Source: Akkermansia muciniphila
GTDB taxonomy: Bacteria > Verrucomicrobiota > Verrucomicrobiia > Verrucomicrobiales > DEV007
Assembly: GCA_945883495.1 (NCBI GenBank)
Contig: CAMCXS010000014.1
Coordinates: forward strand, 1-64,000
Length of the DNA stretch: 64,000 nt
Direction: 5' to 3'
In this document: positions 18,594 through 27,266 of the stretch, piece by piece
Numbering within the stretch: the first letter of the stretch is position 1
How the letters are laid out: every line of letters begins with the position of its first letter
The notes under the pieces: generated by a model
The model's database searches: none
The model's input: only the letters and a program-made list of their open reading frames with translations
What the model was told of the DNA's origin: nothing
Program-made: the position numbers and the translations under genes

Positions 18594-18923
18594 TCAATCC
18601 GGCACGCCAATCCCGAGCCGGAGAACGCCGCACTTCCAACAGGATCCGAAGTTCGCCGGCACCGATTCCTGGCAACTCGGACAGGTCCAATCCCGTTCTT
18701 CCGTCACCGGGGCGTTTTCAATGTCCGCAAGAATGCCTTTGGCGCGTTCCTCATCCTCATCATTGAGCACGCAAAGGGCCGGGGAAAAGAAGGTGGATTT
18801 CCGGCTCGCCAGCGAGGTGCTGCCGTATTCGTCCCGGATGAAACAGGGGATCCCTGCCTCTTCGAGCACGGACTTGTAGAGACCGACCCGGGCGGGATCG
18901 CGGTGGACGAATACTTCTTTCAT
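18594..18923 (-). CDS. DUF2007-type protein with C-terminal zinc ribbon
   Basis: 109 residues. The N-terminal half (MKEVFVHRDPARVGLYKSVL, EEAGIPCFIRDE) matches the DUF2007 putative signal-transducing domain, a small alpha/beta module. The C-terminal part has a CPSC...CWKC zinc-ribbon pair (WTCPSCQES, SCWKCG). The gene starts 9 bp after the upstream exported-protein gene and is last in the WXG100/FtsK operon, though its role there is unknown. Confidence 0.8.
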   Translation of the reverse strand: MKEVFVHRDPARVGLYKSVLEEAGIPCFIRDEYGSTSLASRKSTFFSPALCVLNDEDEERAKGILADIENAPVTEERDWTCPSCQESVPANFGSCWKCGVLRLGIGVPD

Positions 18924-18932
18924 CGCTTCAGC

Positions 18933-19424
18933 TTACCATTCGTCGCCCTCGGATAGCTCCTGTTCCATGTTATCGGCGGTCTGGGCTACGGCATCAATCA
19001 CCGTAGTCAAGGAACCGACATCCGTATCAGCGGCGATTTGGGCAGAGAACACCGCTACAAAATCGTCGCCCATTTTGCGCATTTGCCAAGCGCCGATCTT
19101 GGTCTGGCAGTTTTGTTCGAGAAGTTGATTGGCCACATCGGCATTGAACGGGGTCGGCGATTTGAAGGCGATCGACCAGACTTCGCGGATTTCCAAATCG
19201 CGCAGCTCCGAAGTGTTGGATAGAATCCAGACCAGTTGACTCCGGCCATCCGCCACCTCGTTGTGCAGCCGAAAGTCGCCCTCGTCATCAATGCTGGACT
19301 TCAATCCAGCCTCGTCGAGCAGTCCGCTGACCCGGGGATCCCCCGTTTTTTTCTTTCCTACCTGGGCTTGGGTCGCAACCAACAATCCGCCCAGAATCAA
19401 CCCGGTGACCAGAATCGCCTTCAT
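18933..19424 (-). CDS. YbjN-like exported protein in the T7SS-like operon
   Basis: 163 residues with a signal peptide (ILVTGLILGGLLVATQAQ). The mature part (LLDEAGLKSSIDDEGDFRL, then VWILSNTSELRDLEIREVW) resembles the YbjN domain, a fold similar to type III secretion chaperones. The acidic tail ends SEGDEW. It begins 9 bp after the FtsK-like ATPase gene stops and almost abuts the DUF2007 gene, so it is part of that operon. A role in handling secreted substrates is only a suggestion. Confidence 0.65.
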   Translation of the reverse strand: MKAILVTGLILGGLLVATQAQVGKKKTGDPRVSGLLDEAGLKSSIDDEGDFRLHNEVADGRSQLVWILSNTSELRDLEIREVWSIAFKSPTPFNADVANQLLEQNCQTKIGAWQMRKMGDDFVAVFSAQIAADTDVGSLTTVIDAVAQTADNMEQELSEGDEW

Positions 19425-19433
19425 CGCCCCCTT

Positions 19434-22400
19434 TTAGCGAAACCACGCGGCTTCTGGCAAGGCATACGGCCGGAACGTTTCCACCGAGCCCTCTTGTTCG
19501 TGGTGCAGCAGGGCGCGATGCATCCCCAGGGAAGCCGCTCTCGGAGAATCAATCAGGGCGGCGGAATCGTTCGCGCTCATTTGGAAGACAATGCGGAGAT
19601 CGATCTCCCCGAGCGCCTTGCGGGACAAAGCGCGCTTCAGATTATTGTAGGTATCGCAGTGGATCACGAGGTGAATCCCCACGGCAGCGCCCTCTTCGAT
19701 CAACGTGGCCAAGTCATCCGAGGGCTTGGCAGCCGCGCTGGAGGAAGAGAAGCTGAAGTCCTCCTCGTAGCGCAGCTTTTTGAAGCGCTGCAATCCGAGG
19801 ATGAAGACGAACACGGGCGGATACGCCGTTCCATCTTGGTTCGCGGACCGTTTCCGGACTTCCGTCGCCAGCTCCGCGAAGCTCGCCTCGATCTCCGCCG
19901 CGCCGATCCGCGATGCCGTGCCGCGGGATTGTGCAATCGCCCGATCTAAAACCTCCCGCTCCGCCGTTTCCGGCGCGGAGGCATCAAGGACCACGGAGCG
20001 CAGTCCCGCCGCGGGAGCTTGAGCGGCTAAGGTCACCAGCCCGATGGCCGTAAGCGCCAGCACGGTCTCCTCCTGCTGGCCAGCCAGGAGCAAGTGGCTG
20101 CCGCTCTGGGGCTTGAAGACGGCGACGGCTGGCCCCTTGATCGCGTTCGGAGCCCCAAGGAACAGGTGGAGGCCACCCGGCAACGGCCCAGGTTGCGCCA
20201 AAAGCCGCTGCAGCGCCCCGTTCTCGCGCACGTCCGCCGCCATGTTCCCCTCGAAGACAAACGGCGCAAAATCGGTGAGCCCCGCCGCATCGGCCCGGGC
20301 CCGCACGTCAGCCAAGTGGCCTTCACGGACCTCGTCGGGCAACCAAACCACCTGGAACGGGTTGTTCCCCTCGATCGCCCCGGCTTGGTCGTTGTAGATT
20401 CCCTCCCCCGGGCGGGAAAGCAGACGGGCCGCCGGATTGCTGTCATCGAGAATGAGGTAGGAGTCCGCCTCGTTGCACTGCAACGCGATCCGCACCGCCA
20501 TCTGCCCGAGCGTCGCCCGCGCCAAGGTGAAGGCGCCGCCCAAGGTTTGCGAACCGAGGATCACGTGCATCCCGAACGCCCGGCCCTGGCGGACAATCCG
20601 GTCGAGCAACAACGCGGCGTTCTGCGCCACCCGGTCGTCCTCGGTGAAGAACTCCTGGAACTCGTCGATCAACAGCAAGCAGCGCGGCATCGGCTCACGG
20701 CCCCCGGCCCGCGAATATCCCGCGAGGTCCTGGGCGCCCTTCTCGCGGAACAAATCCCCGCGGCGGCGCAACTCTTCATCAAGCCGCTGCAACACGCTCA
20801 GGCCAAACTCGCGGTCGCTCTCGATCGCCACCACCCGCGCATGCGGCAGCCGCCCCTGGGCGTAGCACTTGAACTCGACGCCTTTTTTGAAGTCAATGAG
20901 GTAGAACTCGACCTGACTCGGGTCCGCCCAGAGTGCCAAGTTCGTGATGATGACGTGGAACAGGGTCGACTTCCCGGAACCGGTTTTCCCCGCGATGAGG
21001 ACATGCTGCCGCGTGCCTTTGCCCAAGGCAAGGTGCTGGAGCTTGCTCGCTCCGGTCCGGCCGATCGGCACCCGCAGCTCGTTGATCGTCTCTTGGCTCC
21101 AGATCGATGGTTCGGGAGGAGCGATGTGGGCAAACGGCACCTCGACGCGATTGCTGTCGATACTGGCCTTGCCCACACGATCGAGGAACGCGCTGGCCAG
21201 CTCCGCCGTCGGGGGAGTATCGAGCCGCAAGGTCGAGCCCTCGGGTTGCCCTAGCATCACGAACCCGTCGCCCGAGCCGGCCAGGGAGATGGCGTGTTGC
21301 CGGAGATCGTCCTCCTTGAGCCCCGCCGGAGTGGGTTCGCGACGATCCCAATGCAGCAAAACGTAAACCCCACAACGAGGCCCCGCCGTCGCGATGGAGA
21401 GGAGCCGCTGGACGGCGGAGGTGGAAAAACCATGAGGAAAATCCGCCACGGCGAGGAAACGATACTTTTCCGCAATGTTTCCCGCCTGGGCATTGTATTC
21501 GGCGATCGTGGGGAACTCGCTGCGGAGGTACATCTGGATGACCTTCTCCATGTGCTCATTCAGCTCCGCGAGGCGCCGCTCGATCTGCTCCGGTTGCGTC
21601 CAAATCTTGCTGTTGATCAGGCTCTCTTCGGAATCGGCCAGACGCATCAGGCTGGAAAACGATTCGCCCAAGCCCACGGGATCGATCAGCGTGAAATTAA
21701 CCCGGCCGGGCGGCTGGCTCGCGAGGAGCCGGTAGATCGCCAAATTCAAAATGCCCAACGCGGCAGGGCGGCCGGTGCTTTTGGTCTCGATCACCAGCGA
21801 GGCTTGGTCCGGAATGCGGAGGCAAACCGGTACCGCGAACGTCTGCCGGGGCAAGGCAAGGCGCTGAGATTGTGGCAGCACGCCAGCCATCGCCGCCACC
21901 TCCCCTTCAACCGCACCAAGCGGAACCGAGGCGCTCCCAAAAGCGGGCGGCTGCCAGTCGCGCAGGGCGTCTCCGTCCCACGAAGCGGACCGTTCCGCGC
22001 AAAGGGCGGCGGCGTGCTCCAATCCCAGAAATTTGGCGGGCAAGTTCGCGTTCCACCCCTGGATCAATGCCTCCCAATCCTGCTCGTAACGCACTTCCAG
22101 ATTCCCCATCAGGTCGTTGAGCGAGGCCGTGATCGCCTTCTCGCGGGCCGCGGCCTCCTCTCGCACCTTCGCCAAGTTGGCTTGGTGAGACCGGACGAGC
22201 CGGGCGGCCTTGGCGATCCCGAGACGGTCGTGCCGTTCCTGAGCGCGGCGCAAACGGGTGGCCAACTCCACTGGCGCCGTGGATCGGAGTTGCTCCGCCT
22301 GATCCATGAGCCGCTTAAAATTTCCCTGCAACTCGGCCATGCCCCGACGGTGCCGGGCTTCGATGCGTCCGAACTCCGCCTCCTCCTCGCGTTCAATCTC

Positions 22401-23288
22401 GCGGGCGGCCGCCGTGACATCGGCACGCGCCTCGGCCAAGCCAGTGCGGATCTTGGTCACCAACGGCCGGGCCTGCCAACCTCCGGCGAAGTGCAGCAAG
22501 ATCGACAGTACCACGAATCCGGCGGCAGACATTCCGGTGGCAGCCACCTGTTGCCCCCCCAGTTCCGGCGGGAGCAGAAAGTAGGCCGCTGCATGCGCCC
22601 CGAGAATGAGGATCAACCCAACCGAGAACGGCACGAAACGGAACAAAGCCGCCAAAGGCAGTTCCTCCAGCTCCTCCAACGCATCCTCGGCCCGGTCGAG
22701 CTCCTTCTTGGTGCTCTCCAGCAAACCATCGACGTCCCGGCCGCCCGCCGGATCCGCCGTCAGGCTCAAGGTGTGGTGCAGCCGGCGCGCAAACTGCCCG
22801 AACCCACTCACCGCACGTCGCGCCCGCTTTTCCACGTCTGATTGACGGCGCTGGGATTCCCCCAAAATCACCCGCAGCTCGTCGTAAAAGGTCCTCGCTT
22901 GCGCGGATTCATCGTCTCGCTGCCGATCGACCAAAATCAACGTTTTCTGCCGGTCATACTGCGCCTGCCCCTCCAGCGAGCGGATCTTCTCATCAATGGC
23001 GGTGCGGGCGGTCCGATGCGCCCGGTCCAGCCAGGTCCGCCGCCGCCGGTGACGTTCGGCGAGCGCATCCGCCGCCACGCCGCGAGCCGTTTCCGCCGCC
23101 GCCAAATCGGCCTCCATCTGCCGTTTGGATTCCACCAGCGCCTCTTCGGCATCCCCGCGGCGCCGGGATTGATTGAGACGGCGCCCCTGGTTGATGGTCT
23201 CCTCCCGCTTGGCGGTGACGCGGACCAGTTCCCCGATGGAACGCAATTGGGCGAGGACCTCGCCGGCGGAAGGCAGTTCGTTATTCAC
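19434..23288 (-). CDS. EccC-like FtsK/SpoIIIE ATPase, type VII secretion-type motor
   Basis: About 1284 residues from a GTG at 23288 that overlaps the upstream small gene by 8 bp. The order is a long charged coiled coil (about 1-200), two membrane helices (about 216-265), a second helical stretch, then ATPase domains. The first FtsK domain has Walker A AGKTGSGKSTLFHV near residue 767 and Walker B CLLLIDEFQEFF near 874, followed by RQGRAFGMHVILGSQ. A later domain is degenerate (LLLAGQQEETVLAL in the Walker A position), as is common for the distal ATPases of EccC. With WXG100 genes just upstream, it most likely drives secretion of WXG100-type proteins. Confidence 0.88.
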   Translation of the reverse strand: MNNELPSAGEVLAQLRSIGELVRVTAKREETINQGRRLNQSRRRGDAEEALVESKRQMEADLAAAETARGVAADALAERHRRRRTWLDRAHRTARTAIDEKIRSLEGQAQYDRQKTLILVDRQRDDESAQARTFYDELRVILGESQRRQSDVEKRARRAVSGFGQFARRLHHTLSLTADPAGGRDVDGLLESTKKELDRAEDALEELEELPLAALFRFVPFSVGLILILGAHAAAYFLLPPELGGQQVAATGMSAAGFVVLSILLHFAGGWQARPLVTKIRTGLAEARADVTAAAREIEREEEAEFGRIEARHRRGMAELQGNFKRLMDQAEQLRSTAPVELATRLRRAQERHDRLGIAKAARLVRSHQANLAKVREEAAAREKAITASLNDLMGNLEVRYEQDWEALIQGWNANLPAKFLGLEHAAALCAERSASWDGDALRDWQPPAFGSASVPLGAVEGEVAAMAGVLPQSQRLALPRQTFAVPVCLRIPDQASLVIETKSTGRPAALGILNLAIYRLLASQPPGRVNFTLIDPVGLGESFSSLMRLADSEESLINSKIWTQPEQIERRLAELNEHMEKVIQMYLRSEFPTIAEYNAQAGNIAEKYRFLAVADFPHGFSTSAVQRLLSIATAGPRCGVYVLLHWDRREPTPAGLKEDDLRQHAISLAGSGDGFVMLGQPEGSTLRLDTPPTAELASAFLDRVGKASIDSNRVEVPFAHIAPPEPSIWSQETINELRVPIGRTGASKLQHLALGKGTRQHVLIAGKTGSGKSTLFHVIITNLALWADPSQVEFYLIDFKKGVEFKCYAQGRLPHARVVAIESDREFGLSVLQRLDEELRRRGDLFREKGAQDLAGYSRAGGREPMPRCLLLIDEFQEFFTEDDRVAQNAALLLDRIVRQGRAFGMHVILGSQTLGGAFTLARATLGQMAVRIALQCNEADSYLILDDSNPAARLLSRPGEGIYNDQAGAIEGNNPFQVVWLPDEVREGHLADVRARADAAGLTDFAPFVFEGNMAADVRENGALQRLLAQPGPLPGGLHLFLGAPNAIKGPAVAVFKPQSGSHLLLAGQQEETVLALTAIGLVTLAAQAPAAGLRSVVLDASAPETAEREVLDRAIAQSRGTASRIGAAEIEASFAELATEVRKRSANQDGTAYPPVFVFILGLQRFKKLRYEEDFSFSSSSAAAKPSDDLATLIEEGAAVGIHLVIHCDTYNNLKRALSRKALGEIDLRIVFQMSANDSAALIDSPRAASLGMHRALLHHEQEGSVETFRPYALPEAAWFR

Positions 23289-23493
23289 AGTCTTCGCGAA
23301 CTTGGCTGATGGCCCGGTCGAGCTTGTCCGCCACGACGGCCAGAGATTGCACCGCATCCGAGATGGGCAAGAGATAGGTTTGCGCGAATTCCTGCGCTTT
23401 GGCATCGCGCCAGGACGCACTTGTCTCGTCCCAGGCTCGCATCAGCTCCTTGGTCATACCGGCCAGTCCGGCGGCGGAAGTATTGATGTTCAT
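23281..23493 (-). CDS. Small WXG100-like helical protein
   Basis: 70 residues predicted to be two helices around SASWRDAKAQEF, where the Trp plus polar turn resembles the WXG hairpin (Gly replaced). It overlaps the preceding gene (ATGA) and the FtsK-like gene. Size, position and Trp turn suggest a shortened WXG100-family partner or substrate, but the match is weaker than for the first gene of the operon. Confidence 0.7.
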   Translation of the reverse strand: MNINTSAAGLAGMTKELMRAWDETSASWRDAKAQEFAQTYLLPISDAVQSLAVVADKLDRAISQVREDCE

Positions 23494-23993
23494 GAGGGCG
23501 GCGGGGCAATGTCTCCAGGCGGCCGGACTTCGGCGTAGTCTTCCAAAGCCTGGATCATCTGACTGAGCGCAAGGATGGCGCGCGGCAACTCGTCATCGAC
23601 CAAAAGCCGGAGATTGTCCACATGCTTGGCGAGCGGGCCAACGGCGGCGTCGAAATTCTGATCCCACTTCTTGGCGAGCCGCAGTTTCTCCTCCGCCTCC
23701 CGCATTGCCTCCCGGCAGCGGAGGACTTGCCGTTTCTCGTCCCCGGCGGTGTCGCGGAACGACGAGATCTCCGCGCTGAAGAGACGTTGCTGCGCGTCTT
23801 CCAGAAGCCGGGTGCGCCTGCGCAGCTCGTGGTTCCAGTGAGGCAACCGGTCCTGCTGCACCCAGTGCCGCGTGCGGCGCACTTCATCGCCCATTTCATG
23901 CAAAGCCGCCGCCGCCCGCTCCTGATACTTGATCAGAGCGATGCGAAATCGATCCAGAGCTTCGCTAGAGGTGATGTGCGCCCGATCCGCCAT
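23490..23993 (-). CDS. Helical coiled-coil protein of the T7SS-like operon
   Basis: 167 residues, almost entirely helical and charged (EALDRFRIALIKYQERAAA, REAEEKLRLAKKWDQNF), ending with a proline-rich tail (RPPGDIAPPPS). It starts 12 bp after the WXG100 gene and overlaps the next small gene. No family is recognised. A larger WXG-type substrate, a chaperone or a structural coiled-coil factor are all possible. Confidence 0.75.
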   Translation of the reverse strand: MADRAHITSSEALDRFRIALIKYQERAAAALHEMGDEVRRTRHWVQQDRLPHWNHELRRRTRLLEDAQQRLFSAEISSFRDTAGDEKRQVLRCREAMREAEEKLRLAKKWDQNFDAAVGPLAKHVDNLRLLVDDELPRAILALSQMIQALEDYAEVRPPGDIAPPPS

Positions 23994-24005
23994 GCTCGCG
24001 TTGGC

Positions 24006-24278
24006 TCAACGCTGGTTCAGGTACTCCTCGATCTTCTGAGCTTTGCGCATCAGATACGGGGCGTGCCGGTCCGATGTCTCCAGGAAGCGCCTCAGTATTT
24101 TGGTGGCTTCGGCGAACTCCTCGGAGAATTTCGCCTGCTCCTGGTCTTGCCAACTTTCCCCCAGCCCCGCAAACCGGGCTTGCAGCGAGCCGAGGCGGTT
24201 CTGCAGCTCGGAGTTGAAGCGGTGCAATTCTTCCGCGAACCGCCGCAGTTCCTCTGGATCAACGATTGCCTGAGCCAT
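24006..24278 (-). CDS. WXG100 family protein (ESAT-6-like)
   Basis: 90 residues, the standard WXG100 length, with two long helices and a central turn GLGESWQDQEQAKF containing the W-x-D/G element near residue 43. The ATG at 24278 starts the homologous part; the frame open to 25049 upstream is a shadow of other genes. WXG100 proteins are small helical-hairpin substrates of type VII secretion, moved by FtsK/EccC-like ATPases. It heads a six-gene leftward operon including such an ATPase. The classical C-terminal YxxxD/E export motif is not evident. Confidence 0.88.
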   Translation of the reverse strand: MAQAIVDPEELRRFAEELHRFNSELQNRLGSLQARFAGLGESWQDQEQAKFSEEFAEATKILRRFLETSDRHAPYLMRKAQKIEEYLNQR

Positions 24279-24407
24279 GATGCCCGAGTCTAGCAGGGTG
24301 CGGAGCGAAAGACTACCAGGAGTCACGCAAAAAGAAAAACGCTCCGTCAGCAGCAAGAGGAAAAATTCCACTTTCCATATTGATAAAATTTGCCATGCTT
24401 GAGTCTC

Positions 24408-24947
24408 ATGCGTGACATTCGCCTCTCCCGCCTCCTCGCGTTCAGCTGCTTGTGTCTCGGCGTCGCCGCCCAGTCCCCCGCCGAAGCGCCGCCCCGATCG
24501 ATCCCTCTCCTCATGACCGAATCCGGTCACAATTACGTGGACGTGGAGATCCTCAAATTCGCCCCCGAGGGGCCGATCTTCCGGCACCGCGACGGAATGG
24601 CCAACCTTCCCTACGGCCAAATCAAGGAGAAGACTCGCAAATTGTTGGGCTACCCGATGCCCCAACCCAAGCAGGAGCCCAAAGCCCCCGCCGCCGCCCC
24701 GGCCGCTCCCCAGCAAGCCGCGCTGACGCTGATCCCGGTGCGCATCACCACGCATTGGACGCTCTACCAACCGGAGCCGGCCCCGTTTCCCGCGCTCCCT
24801 TGCCACCGGCCACTGCATCCATGGTATCATCACCAAGCGGCGTGGCCGTTTGAGGATCCGTTCCGCCCCTTCGCCGCCGTGGATTTCATGGTCGTCGGAG
24901 GCGTGGTTCCCCACCCCGGTTGGCCTGGCCCGAACTGGATTTGGTAA
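24408..24947 (+). CDS. Exported proline-rich protein of unknown function
   Basis: 179 residues, divergent from the WXG100 operon. The signal peptide is RLLAFSCLCLGVAAQ. The mature part starts with a short beta-like region (SGHNYVDVEILKFAPEG, LPYGQIKEKTRKLLGY), then an Ala/Pro/Gln-rich linker and a C-terminus rich in Pro, His and Trp (HPGWPGPNWIW). I recognise no family. The small N-terminal module is reminiscent of verrucomicrobial SLA1-homology-like secreted proteins, but weakly. Confidence 0.7.
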   Translation: MRDIRLSRLLAFSCLCLGVAAQSPAEAPPRSIPLLMTESGHNYVDVEILKFAPEGPIFRHRDGMANLPYGQIKEKTRKLLGYPMPQPKQEPKAPAAAPAAPQQAALTLIPVRITTHWTLYQPEPAPFPALPCHRPLHPWYHHQAAWPFEDPFRPFAAVDFMVVGGVVPHPGWPGPNWIW

Positions 24948-24993
24948 GCCTCTTTTCCCTGGACGGCCCTGCGGCTCCCGCCGAAGCTCGGCC

Positions 24994-25488
24994 ATGGCCA
25001 GTCTCCCGCCGACCCTGGCGGAAATCGTCACTTTCTTCGACGGCCTCACCGAGGTGCAACGCCGGGACGCGCTGTTGTCCTACGCGGCGGAAGCCCCACG
25101 CCATGCCCCGTGCGAAGAAGAGACCTACGTCGCGGTGGATGATCGGGAGCATCCGGGTTGCGTCGATACCGTCATTCTCTGCATGGCCGTGACGCCAACT
25201 GGCGGCATCCGGTTGCGAGCCGGCCTGGGGCCCGAAGTGCAGACCTTGACCCGGGCGCTGGTGGCGATTCTCTGCCGAGGGCTTGAAGGATGCCCGCTGC
25301 AAGCCGTGGCCAACTTGCCAGACGACTTTATCCCGGCCATTGTGGGGGAGCAATTGATGAGATCCCGCGCCCGAAGCGTGTATCACGTGCTCCGCCGCCT
25401 GCGGGAATCGGCGTCGGGCCTGCTGGAACCCTCGAAGTCAAGCTCACGAATTGATCCCAATGTCCGAAGAAGCAGCCACGCCGGATGA
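24994..25488 (+). CDS. SufE family Fe-S cluster assembly protein
   Basis: 164 residues starting MASLPPTLAEIVTFFDGL. SufE accepts sulfur from the cysteine desulfurase SufS and passes it to the Fe-S scaffold. The acceptor Cys is recognisable in DDREHPGCVDTVIL, followed by the family helix-strand pattern (LTRALVAILCRGLEG). The C-terminal tail after LRRLRESASG is atypical and may be lineage-specific. No other suf genes are adjacent. Confidence 0.85.
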   Translation: MASLPPTLAEIVTFFDGLTEVQRRDALLSYAAEAPRHAPCEEETYVAVDDREHPGCVDTVILCMAVTPTGGIRLRAGLGPEVQTLTRALVAILCRGLEGCPLQAVANLPDDFIPAIVGEQLMRSRARSVYHVLRRLRESASGLLEPSKSSSRIDPNVRRSSHAG

Positions 25489-25711
25489 TCACGACTCCTC
25501 TCGCGACGCAGAGGGCGATTCCCGTGCCTTTGCGGTGGCTCACCGCATCGTGGAGCTCCTCAAGCGCATCTTTTTCTCGTTCCTCCCCGTTCTCCTCTTC
25601 TGGCAAGCGGCGGGATGGAGCCTCCCGGCGGCCCTTGCCGGCGGCATCGCAGTTGGATACGCGTTGGAAGCCTTGGGCAAACGGCTCCTGGCCGAGGATG
25701 ACGACGATTGA
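25460..25711 (+). CDS. Small membrane protein with charged termini
   Basis: 83 residues from the ATG at 25460 (an ATG at 25451 is also in frame). It has an acidic start, two hydrophobic stretches (IFFSFLPVLLFWQAAGW, LAGGIAVGYALEALG) and a terminal Asp run. It overlaps the end of sufE by about 29 bp, so translation may be coupled. The family is not recognised. Confidence 0.6.
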   Translation: MSEEAATPDDHDSSRDAEGDSRAFAVAHRIVELLKRIFFSFLPVLLFWQAAGWSLPAALAGGIAVGYALEALGKRLLAEDDDD

Positions 25712-25720
25712 TCTCTCGAC

Positions 25721-27133
25721 TCACTCGGCCGGGTGGATCCCGTAGGCCCGTAGCTTTTCCCGGAGGGTCAGCCGGGAAACCCCTAGCCAACGCGCGGCCT
25801 TCGCTTGGTTGCCGCCGGAGCGGGAGATCGCTTGGCTGTAGACCTCCCGTTCAAAACCGCTCTCCAACTCCGGCAACGCTGCCTCCAACTCCCCTTCGAT
25901 GACCCGCGTTAGCGTGGCGCGGACCCACTCGCGCAGGCTCGGGGACTCGACGGAACCGAGATCGCTTTCCTCCAAAATCGCGCGGCAATCTTGCCAGCCG
26001 ATCGTATAGCCCCTGGAGAGAAGGAGCGCCCGCCGGATCACGTTTTGCAACTGCCGGATGTTCCCTGGCCAATCCTGCCGCTCCAGGAATTCCACCGCCG
26101 CCGGAGCGATCGATGGCCCTTCAAACTTGTACTCGATCCCATAGCGATGCAGGAAGTAATCCACCAAGAGCGGAATGTCGTCACGACGATCCCGGAGCGG
26201 CGGAATGAGAATCGACGCTACGTTGAGCCGATAAAACAAATCCTCCCGGAACTCCCCGGCCCGGACCATTTGCTCCAAATTGCGGTGCGTGGCGGCGATA
26301 ACGCGGACATCGACCGGGATCTCGCGATCGCCACCGACGCGGTGGATGATCTTTTCCTGCAAAACGCGAAGCAATTTGACCTGAAGAGAGGCATTCAAAT
26401 CGCCGATCTCGTCAAGAAATAGAGTACCGCCGTGGGCTTGCTCAAACCGGCCGATCCGGACCCGATCGGCCCCGGTGAACGCCCCCTTCTCGTGGCCGAA
26501 CAGCTCGCTCTCCAACAGGGCCTCCGGAATCGCGGCGCAGTTCACCGCCACGAACGGCTTGTGCGCCCGATGCCCATGCTGAAAAATGGCACGGGCGATC
26601 AACTCTTTGCCGGTCCCGGTTTCCCCGCGGATGAGAACGGTTACGGGCTGGGCGCTGATCCGCCCGAGCTGTTTGTAGATTTCCCGCATCTCCCGGCTCC
26701 GGCCCACGATGGTGTCTTGCTCCGGGTAGACTTCGCCGATCTCCACCGGCTTGGAGGTCCGCCTCGCGTCCTCACATGCCTTGCCCGCCGCCGCCGCCAC
26801 TTCCGCCGGATCCGCCGGCTTAAGAAAGAAGTCGTAAGCGCCCGCCTTGATGGTTTCGATCGCGAAATTGCTGTCGGCGCACTCGCTGAGGCAAATCACT
26901 GGGATGCGCTGTTGAGCATCCTTCAATTCGCGAAGCAACACGAATCCGGCCGACGCGGAATCCGGGGCGTCGCACACCACCACGTCAAAACTCCCGCTCA
27001 GAGCCATGGAACGGCCCTGCGCAACGGCGCGGCACCACTCCACGGCAAGACCTGGTGCGCGAAGCCGGTCAGCAAAGTCTTCGGCGAAAGCATCGCCATC
27101 GATGAGCAGAAGATGAACGGCCCGGGAATTCAT
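25721..27133 (-). CDS. Sigma-54-dependent NtrC-family response regulator
   Basis: 470 residues: receiver (1-120), AAA+ sigma-54 activator (about 143-375) and Fis-type HTH (about 430-470). The receiver keeps an acidic pocket (LLIDGDA), an Asp in VVVCDAPDS and a Lys in FLKPAD, though the sequence after the Asp is unusual. The AAA+ part has Walker [15 protein letters not shown], the sigma-54 contact loop GAFTGAD and Walker [13 protein letters not shown]. The HTH is [22 protein letters not shown]. It activates sigma-54 promoters on phosphorylation. No kinase gene is adjacent. Its own leader contains a terminator-like hairpin. Confidence 0.94.
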   Translation of the reverse strand: MNSRAVHLLLIDGDAFAEDFADRLRAPGLAVEWCRAVAQGRSMALSGSFDVVVCDAPDSASAGFVLLRELKDAQQRIPVICLSECADSNFAIETIKAGAYDFFLKPADPAEVAAAAGKACEDARRTSKPVEIGEVYPEQDTIVGRSREMREIYKQLGRISAQPVTVLIRGETGTGKELIARAIFQHGHRAHKPFVAVNCAAIPEALLESELFGHEKGAFTGADRVRIGRFEQAHGGTLFLDEIGDLNASLQVKLLRVLQEKIIHRVGGDREIPVDVRVIAATHRNLEQMVRAGEFREDLFYRLNVASILIPPLRDRRDDIPLLVDYFLHRYGIEYKFEGPSIAPAAVEFLERQDWPGNIRQLQNVIRRALLLSRGYTIGWQDCRAILEESDLGSVESPSLREWVRATLTRVIEGELEAALPELESGFEREVYSQAISRSGGNQAKAARWLGVSRLTLREKLRAYGIHPAE

Positions 27134-27174
27134 GCTCGCGGGCTGACCACAGCAGAATATTTGCCTGGGACAAG

Positions 27175-27204
27175 AAAAAACCAGGCCCGACGTATCGGGC
27201 CTGG
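27175..27204 (-). terminator. Rho-independent terminator in the leader of the NtrC-family gene
   Basis: A perfect 10-bp stem (CCAGGCCCGA) with a 4-base loop lies at 27181-27204. On the minus strand it is followed by six T (27180-27175). It lies between a predicted promoter and the regulator start (27133), so it ends a short leader RNA or attenuates the regulator. Confidence 0.85.
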
Positions 27205-27260
27205 CTGAAACCTAGAAACATGAAACACAAACAACTAGCTAGCTGCGCGAGGCAGCTACA
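27175..27260 (-). ncRNA. Predicted small RNA or attenuator leader of about 86 nt
   Basis: Starting about 7 nt after a minus-strand promoter, the RNA would carry a 5' stem-loop (27240-27258, stem TAGCTGC/GCAGCTA, 5-nt loop), a roughly 35-nt single-stranded linker, and the strong terminator at 27181-27204. This stem, linker and terminator plan is typical of small RNAs and of transcription attenuators. A short ORF starting inside the linker (MFLGFSQARY...) runs through the hairpin. Existence of the transcript is inferred from signals only. Confidence 0.5.
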
Positions 27261-27266
27261 CTTGTA

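Noticed and set aside
21294-22841. 515-residue plus-strand ORF opposite the FtsK-like ATPase
   Set aside because: Arg/Gly-rich shadow; the opposite strand has Walker motifs and operon context.
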